Below are positions 59,695 through 64,000 of a DNA stretch of 64,000 nucleotides, piece by piece. The notes under the pieces are model-generated. The model did not search any database, had not been told where the DNA came from, and saw only the letters and a list, made by a program, of their open reading frames with translations. Positions within the stretch are counted from its first letter, which is position 1. Each line of letters starts with the position of its first letter. Position numbers and translations under genes: made by a program. The stretch is from Pseudomonas paralactis (GTDB lineage Bacteria > Pseudomonadota > Gammaproteobacteria > Pseudomonadales > Pseudomonadaceae), in the NCBI RefSeq assembly GCF_001439735.1, contig NZ_JYLN01000002.1:62001-126000 (forward strand). Direction: 5' to 3'.

Positions 59695-59716
59695 GGCGGC
59701 GCTTTGAAGCGCTGCC
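59695..59716. terminator. Hairpin between pcaR and pcaK
   Basis: GGCGGCGCTT (59695-59704) pairs with AAGCGCTGCC (59707-59716) with one G-T step and a tight loop. On the minus strand it is not followed by a long T run, so it is a weak terminator or an mRNA processing site after pcaR. Confidence 0.45.
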
Positions 59717-59784
59717 GCACATTAATAAGCCAGGGGAAACACCGTCAATCGAGCCGACCGGGATCTGTGCGGTCACCGAACAGC

Positions 59785-60627
59785 TTAGGCAAACAGTTGC
59801 GCGCTCAACTCACGGCTGGCGGTGAGCATACTCGGCAGGAAACGCTGTTCCAGCTCGCTGCGACTGACGCGCCCGGCATGGGTGCTGACGTTAAGTGCGG
59901 CCAATACCTGGCCGGACGCGTCATACACCGGCACCGCGATGGAACGCAGGCCCTGCTCCAGTTCCTGGTCGACAATGCACCAGCCTTGCTGACGCACCTG
60001 CTGCAGGCACTCAAACAAGGCTTGGGGGGTGGTGAGCGTGCGGCTGGTCTTGGTTTGCAGGTCGGCGTGGTCGAGGTAATCCTGCAGCGAGGCGTCATCC
60101 AGGGCCGCGAGGAGGATGCGCCCCATGGATGTGCAATAGGCCGGCAGCCGCCCTCCGACCGAAAGGTCCACGGAAATCAGGCGCTGGGTGGTGGCCGAAC
60201 GTGCGATGTAGAGAATATCGTCGCCTTCAAGAGTGGCCATATTGCAGGCTTCATGGAGCTGCTCGCTCATGCGGTCCAGATAGGGTTGAGCCGACACGGC
60301 CAACGGTGTGGAGGACAAATAGGCATGACCGAGCGTCAGCACTTTAGGCAATAGTGAATAGGTGCGCCCATCCGTGGTGGCGTAGCCAAGTTTGATCAAG
60401 GTATGCAGGCAACGGCGCACGGCGGCGCGGGGGATTTCCGTGCGGTGGCTGATCTGGGCGATGGTCAGGTGACGCTTGCGCTCCTGGAACGCCTGCACCA
60501 CGGCCAGACCACGGGCCAGAGACGTCATGAAGTCCGGGTCACCGGTGAACGCCTGGATGCGCTTGGCCGGTGAAGCCACGATCGGTGGCGCCACTGATGC
60601 AAAGGAGTTGCGCAATTGATCGTTCAT
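59785..60627 (-). CDS. pcaR: IclR-type activator of the pca genes
   Basis: IclR-family regulator of 280 aa that responds to 3-oxoadipate. The helix-turn-helix is in TIAQISHRTEIPRAAVRRCL followed by HTLIKLGYATTDGRTYSLLP; the effector domain includes GDDILYIARSATTQRLISVD and VVDQELEQGLRSIAVPVYDA-like residues. The start MNDQLRNSFASVAPP at 60627 follows an AGGGTCCTGGAAATG site region. It is the head of the minus-strand pca set, and its promoter region holds a pair of CGATTATCG operators. Confidence 0.93.
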   Translation of the reverse strand: MNDQLRNSFASVAPPIVASPAKRIQAFTGDPDFMTSLARGLAVVQAFQERKRHLTIAQISHRTEIPRAAVRRCLHTLIKLGYATTDGRTYSLLPKVLTLGHAYLSSTPLAVSAQPYLDRMSEQLHEACNMATLEGDDILYIARSATTQRLISVDLSVGGRLPAYCTSMGRILLAALDDASLQDYLDHADLQTKTSRTLTTPQALFECLQQVRQQGWCIVDQELEQGLRSIAVPVYDASGQVLAALNVSTHAGRVSRSELEQRFLPSMLTASRELSAQLFA

Positions 60628-60723
60628 TTCCAGGGTCCTGTCTCTTGTTCTTACCACGGGAGGGTTGGCCGCTATTACAAGCCGGGCCGGTCGCGATGCA
60701 CAAGCCAGAGGCGGTAACATTGG

Positions 60724-60753
60724 GCGATTATCGGACGATCATGCGATTATCGC
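60724..60753 (-). promoter_or_regulatory. Predicted PcaR autoregulatory operator
   Basis: GCGATTATCG (60724-60733) and GCGATTATCGC (60743-60753) start 19 bp apart, the same spacing as at pcaI. They lie about 100 bp upstream of the pcaR start. Confidence 0.65.
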
Positions 60754-60840
60754 AATTTGTCAGGCCAGCGCAGCCGCCGCTGCGGCGAAGTTTCAGATTT
60801 GCCTGATGAGCCGGGGAAGTGCCGGCGGTTACCCTTTTAT

Positions 60841-61195
60841 TTAGAACAGGTGGCGACAGTATGATGACGCTGTTCACAAATAATGATGTCCCCGATAACA
60901 GCCTCCCCTTACAACGTTGACGCTTTTTAACTTTATGATGATAGTGTTATTCAAATGCGCCGCTATAATGCAACCTGTGCAGAGGTCGGCCCGGTTTCAC
61001 TATCGGGATGGGAGCTCACCAGGCCTTGCAGGATCAATTCCGCGCGCCGGCCACAAGTAGCCGCTTAAAAGAACTGCCCTCAGGCCCGCTTTTCAACTTG
61101 AACGGTTTTTGACTGTTTTATTTGGAATCGCGCGAGGACGACGGTTGAAGCGTGACACTGCGCAATCAATAAACTTCACATCATTAGGTAATACT
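60841..61195 (+). ncRNA. Long leader or possible small RNA upstream of the small gene
   Basis: This 355-bp stretch has no supported reading frame. A perfect TATAAT (60964-60969) followed by G is a likely -10 box, with TTGACG at 60917 upstream as part of another candidate promoter. The downstream part, about 60976-61100, contains several short self-complementary pieces (GGTCGGCCC, GCGCGCC) and ends in CCCGCTTTT. It could be the leader of the 61196 gene or a separate small RNA; no family is recognised. Confidence 0.3.
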
Positions 61196-61396
61196 GTGAC
61201 GAAAGATGAACTGCGCGCCGAACTTGAGCGCCAGGAGCAACGTTACAAGGACGTTTACGGCGGGGAAATCACCACCTACGCCGCGCAACCTGAGCCGGAA
61301 CGCAAGCCATGGCGCAAACGCGCCAGCCTGCTGGACCAGGCCTTTGCCCAGGAAATCCAAAAGATCGAACAGGAACTCAAAACTGAAGAGCCATAA
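61196..61396 (+). CDS. Small conserved hypothetical protein
   Basis: Charged protein of 66 aa and unknown function: a GTG start ([20 protein letters not shown]), a helical N-terminal half, then [20 protein letters not shown] and an acidic end. The GTG at 61196 has TAGGTA about 6-10 bp before it; an upstream TTG gives an unlikely 95-aa form. It is probably cytoplasmic and mostly helical. It lies between pcaR and the phosphate transporter with no clear partner. Confidence 0.65.
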   Translation: MTKDELRAELERQEQRYKDVYGGEITTYAAQPEPERKPWRKRASLLDQAFAQEIQKIEQELKTEEP

Positions 61397-61728
61397 GTGC
61401 TTCGGTTCGAGTAGGCAGAGCCCTGCTGTCTCTGCCGGTCCACACCGGCAGGGATCACCTCCCGTCAGCGTCCGCTGGTCAGTCGCCTACAGCCACGCAC
61501 GAAATTTCATACAAATGTTTCAGGGGTGACGTTTTCATGACAAACGCCGGCCTTTTGCGGCCTGCGCTTTATAAATCAAAGACTTGCCAAAGCCCCGAAA
61601 ACCCTGGGATGCGTCCGCTTTGCCTGCGCCTGTGCGACGAAGATTGTTACCGATGAGCAGCTAATGCATCGATTACCGATGTTTTCTGGCATAATCGCGC
61701 CCCCTTACGACCGGGTCAGAAAACCTTC
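61397..61728. other. Intergenic region before the phosphate transporter
   Basis: There is no gene here. CTGCCGGT (61432-61439) and ACCGGCAG (61444-61451) form a hairpin after the small gene without a T run. TTACCGATG occurs twice (61648-61656, 61674-61682). TGGCATAAT at 61687-61695 is a likely extended -10 for the transporter gene starting at 61729. Confidence 0.5.
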
Positions 61729-63204
61729 ATGATCGATTTATTCAGCGGACTGGATGCTTGGGTTCTAGTGAGCCTGCTGCTCGCCCTGGCCTTTGTCCTC
61801 GCCTTCGAGTTCATCAATGGCTTTCATGACACCGCTAACGCGGTGGCCACAGTCATCTATACCAAAGCCATGCCGCCACACCTGGCCGTGTTCTTCTCCG
61901 GGGTCTTCAATTTCCTCGGCGTGTTGCTCGGTGGTGTCGGTGTCGCCTACGCCATCGTGCATTTGCTGCCGGTGGAGTTGCTGATCAATGTGAATACCGG
62001 CCATGGCTTGGCAATGGTCTTCTCATTGTTGGCGGCGGCGATCACCTGGAACCTGGGCACCTGGTACTTCGGTATCCCTGCTTCCAGCTCCCACACCCTG
62101 ATCGGCTCGATCCTAGGTGTCGGCCTGGCCAACGCCCTGATCAACGACATCCCCCTGGCTGACGGTGTGAACTGGCAGAAGGCCGTGGATATTGGTGCGT
62201 CCCTGGTGTTCTCGCCGATGGCCGGCTTCCTGGTCGCAGCCCTGGTGCTGATCGGCCTGAAGTGGTGGCGCCCGCTGTCGAAGATGCACAAGACCCCGGA
62301 CCAGCGCCGCAAGCTCGACGACAAAAAGCACCCGCCGTTCTGGAACCGCCTGGTCCTGGTGATCTCGGCCATGGCCGTGAGCTTCGTGCACGGCTCCAAC
62401 GATGGCCAGAAAGGCATCGGCCTGATCATGCTGGTGCTGATCGGTATCGTGCCGGCGCAGTTCGTATTGGACCTGGGCAGCACCACTTACCAGATCGAAC
62501 GCACCCGCGACGCAACCCTGCACCTGAACCAGTTCTACCAGCGCAACCACGAGACCCTCGGCGAGTTCCTGGCCCTGGGCAAAAGCGTGAAGGATGATCT
62601 GCCGGGCAAGTTCCGCTGCAACCCGCAGCAGACCGAACCGACGATCAACGCGCTGTTGGGCACCCTCAAGGGTGTATCGGACTACCACTCGTTGACCGCC
62701 GACCATCGCATCGAAGTGCGTCGCTACCTGCTCTGCCTGGACGACACCGCGAAAAAAGTCGGCAAGCTGCCTGGCCTGGATTCCCGTGAGAAATCCGACC
62801 TCGACAAGCTGCGCAAAGACCTGACCGCCACCACCGAGTACGCCCCGTTCTGGGTGATCCTCGCGGTTGCACTGGCTTTGGGCTTGGGCACCATGGTGGG
62901 CTGGAAGCGCGTGGTACTGACCATTGGCGAGAAGATCGGCAAGCAAGGCATGACCTATGCCCAGGGCATGTCGGCACAGATCACCACCGCCACCATGATC
63001 GGCTTCGCCAATATCTTCGCCCTGCCAGTGTCCACCACCCACGTGCTGTCTTCCGGTGTGGCGGGGACCATGGTTGCCAACAAGAGCGGCCTGCAAGGCG
63101 GCACCGTCAAGACCATCCTGATGGCCTGGGTATTGACCCTGCCTGCAACCGTCGGCCTGTCGGCCGGGTTGTTCTGGTTGGCGTCCAAGGCATTGGGCAA
63201 CTGA
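61729..63204 (+). CDS. pit: Low-affinity inorganic phosphate transporter
   Basis: Pit-family metal-phosphate:H+ symporter of 491 aa at the inner membrane. The duplicated PHO4 signature is visible: ALAFVLAFEFINGFHDTANA (about 18-37, with GFHDTANAVAT) and later VSFVHGSNDGQKGIGLIMLV (about 221-240). A large cytoplasmic loop with charged sequence lies between helices (LHLNQFYQRNHETLGEFLAL). The end TMIGFANIFALPVSTTHVLS is typical. A strong terminator follows. Confidence 0.94.
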   Translation: MIDLFSGLDAWVLVSLLLALAFVLAFEFINGFHDTANAVATVIYTKAMPPHLAVFFSGVFNFLGVLLGGVGVAYAIVHLLPVELLINVNTGHGLAMVFSLLAAAITWNLGTWYFGIPASSSHTLIGSILGVGLANALINDIPLADGVNWQKAVDIGASLVFSPMAGFLVAALVLIGLKWWRPLSKMHKTPDQRRKLDDKKHPPFWNRLVLVISAMAVSFVHGSNDGQKGIGLIMLVLIGIVPAQFVLDLGSTTYQIERTRDATLHLNQFYQRNHETLGEFLALGKSVKDDLPGKFRCNPQQTEPTINALLGTLKGVSDYHSLTADHRIEVRRYLLCLDDTAKKVGKLPGLDSREKSDLDKLRKDLTATTEYAPFWVILAVALALGLGTMVGWKRVVLTIGEKIGKQGMTYAQGMSAQITTATMIGFANIFALPVSTTHVLSSGVAGTMVANKSGLQGGTVKTILMAWVLTLPATVGLSAGLFWLASKALGN

Positions 63205-63218
63205 TAGCCAGCCGGCAA

Positions 63219-63257
63219 TAAAAAAGGTGCGATCCGCGAGGGTCGCACCTTTTTTTA
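63219..63257 (+). terminator. Intrinsic terminator of pit
   Basis: AAAAAAGGTGCGA and TCGCACCTTTTTTT form a strong stem (63220-63232 with 63243-63255) around CCGCGAGGG, with a T run after it. Confidence 0.9.
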
Positions 63258-63316
63258 TGTTCCAAGCGCACCGTAGTCCACCTGTGGCAAGGCATCTTGC
63301 CCCCGTGGCGACCGGA

Positions 63317-63484
63317 CAGCCGACACATATCTACCTGACGCCCTGCGATCAAACTGTGGGAGCTGGCTTGCCTGCGATGGCGGCCTGCCAGCCGACGCCT
63401 ATCTACCTGACACCCCGCAATCAAACTGTGGGAGCGGGCTTGCTCGCGAAGGCGGCCTGGCAGTCAACACAGTTGGACCGGGTA
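63317..63484. repeat. Imperfect tandem repeat with embedded REP arms (72-bp period)
   Basis: CAGCCGACACATATCTACCT at 63317 recurs with a few changes at 63389 (CAGCCGACGCCTATCTACCT); each copy is followed by TGA, a short C-rich stretch and CAAACTGTGGGAG, leading into a REP arm, first TGGCTTGCCTGCGATGG then GGGCTTGCTCGCGAAGG. A third start (CAGTCAACACAG) is degenerate. Each unit carries only one REP arm. Confidence 0.7.
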
Positions 63485-63524
63485 CATATCCGTTATTTAG
63501 GTAACGGCCACTTAGGGTTCCGCT

Positions 63525-63750
63525 CTGACAGCGGGTCACTTTGGAAAAGAGCCCCAAAGTAACCAAAGGGCTCTTGCCCCACCACTCGGCACCTCGCTTG
63601 GGCTCGGTGTGCCCGTAATCCGCCAGTGATTTGGGGGGCCGCCGCCACGCGCCATCCATGGCGCGGGGCGGCTAAACCGGCATCCCTGCCGGTTTACCCC
63701 CCAAATCCCTGTCGAATTCCGGCCAGCGTGGTTTAACGGGGCGCCTAAGA
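63525..63750. repeat. Structured non-coding repeat element
   Basis: A GC-rich stretch with two strong hairpins: AAGAGCCC (63547-63554) with GGGCTCTT (63568-63575), and TAAACCGGC (63673-63681) with GCCGGTTTA (63688-63696). From memory, similar sequence recurs in many fluorescent Pseudomonas genomes; the short reading frames crossing it lack coding character. Function unknown; 63750-63880 shows no gene. Confidence 0.5.
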
Positions 63751-63883
63751 TCAAAAGCAGATCAAGATCAAGAGCGGCTCGCTTCGCATCGTGGTTACCG
63801 TCGGCGGGTACAACCTACAAAATTGCGTAGATACCTATAAACCAGCTCCCACATTTTTTATCTTCAGCCATCAATTAACAGCC

Positions 63884-63909
63884 AAAAAAAAGGGCGACCG
63901 AAGTCGCCC
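63884..63909 (-). terminator. Intrinsic terminator of the gene entering from the right
   Basis: On the minus strand GGGCGA, then CTTCGG, then TCGCCC forms a stem capped by a stable C(UUCG)G tetraloop, followed by eight T (63891-63884). Confidence 0.88.
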
Positions 63910-63944
63910 AAAATGCCTTGCGTGCTCATGTAACCCGGAAAAAC

Positions 63945-64000
63945 TTAAGGTTTTTTACGCTTGTTCGCGTCTTTCCAGATAAAAAATCCAAACCCTACAA
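63945..64000 (-). CDS. C-terminal end of an unidentified gene
   Basis: On the minus strand one frame reads in from the right edge and ends VGFGFFIWKDANKRKKP with a TAA stop at 63947-63945, 36 bp before a strong terminator. A hydrophobic run ending in a positively charged tail suggests the end of a small membrane protein. Only about 17 residues are visible, so the family cannot be named. Confidence 0.5.
   Translation of the reverse strand, partial: VGFGFFIWKDANKRKKP

Noticed and set aside
63301..63480. Possible CRISPR array near the right edge
   Set aside because: The similar units are only two or three, the period is 72 bp, the units carry REP arms and differ internally, and there are no cas genes.
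63791..63982. A 63-codon frame at the right end
   Set aside because: It runs through a terminator hairpin and the end of the gene entering from the right on the opposite strand.

Overview
The window looks like a piece of a Pseudomonas fluorescens-group chromosome. Evidence: GC-rich coding sequence with Pseudomonas codon habits, an EmhABC/TtgABC-type efflux operon with a TtgR-like operator, a pca (protocatechuate) cluster, an OprD-family porin, and many intergenic REP/REPIN hairpins of two families (a TGTGGGAGCTGGCTTGCC type and a TGTAGGAGCGAGCTTGCTC type). About 62 protein genes are supported. No rRNA, tRNA, CRISPR array, insertion sequence or prophage was seen.

Layout. 1-9.2 kb: a left-truncated MFS transporter with divergent LysR, hicAB toxin-antitoxin, ogt, a Fet4-like permease, a DUF4142 protein, a LysR-fosA-LysE set, a DMT transporter, an NAD(P)-binding protein and an iron-type alcohol dehydrogenase. 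9.2-12.7 kb: a DUF4917/SIR2-like protein, then an XRE-cupin regulator divergent from a class II aldolase and a DapA-like lyase. 12.8-17.1 kb: a sigma/anti-sigma/TonB-receptor cell-surface-signalling set that looks like hasI-hasS-hasR but has no hemophore gene beside it. 17.1-25 kb: a methyltransferase, a lemA-TPM-TPM operon, bglX, a cardiolipin-synthase-like gene and yceI. 25-30 kb: an M20 hydrolase, an MHS transporter, an amidase (TTG start, coupled to the transporter stop) and an IclR regulator. 30-32.6 kb: a NylB-like serine hydrolase coupled to a small secreted protein, then a lone putative cysteine protease behind an HrpL box. 32.7-37.7 kb: olsBA, acpH and an ArsR-MFS-ene reductase operon. 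38-44.7 kb: emhR / emhABC. 44.7-49.7 kb: an orphan beta-rich protein, an OprD porin, an RTX-repeat M91-type metalloprotease behind a weaker HrpL-box candidate, and a lipoprotein deacetylase. 49.7-60.7 kb: a contiguous protocatechuate branch of the beta-ketoadipate pathway (pcaC, D, B, T, G, H, F, J, I, K, R, all on the minus strand). 60.7-64 kb: a small conserved gene, a Pit phosphate transporter, a repeat-rich non-coding stretch, and the end of a gene entering from the right.

Most notable signal: two unrelated, isolated protease-like genes each sit behind a sequence resembling the HrpL-dependent type III secretion promoter. One is a full match (GGAACC-N15-CCACAAA, 47 nt before the start codon); the other is weaker. 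Both N-termini lack acidic residues in the first 12 positions, as Pseudomonas type III effectors usually do. They are candidate unlinked effectors of a type III system encoded elsewhere. Other points of interest are an operator filling the spacer of its own target promoter (10.88 kb), equally spaced paired PcaR-type operators (58.06 and 60.73 kb), a stop codon supplied by a REPIN (28.86 kb), and a terminator inside the sigma/receptor operon (14.4 kb).
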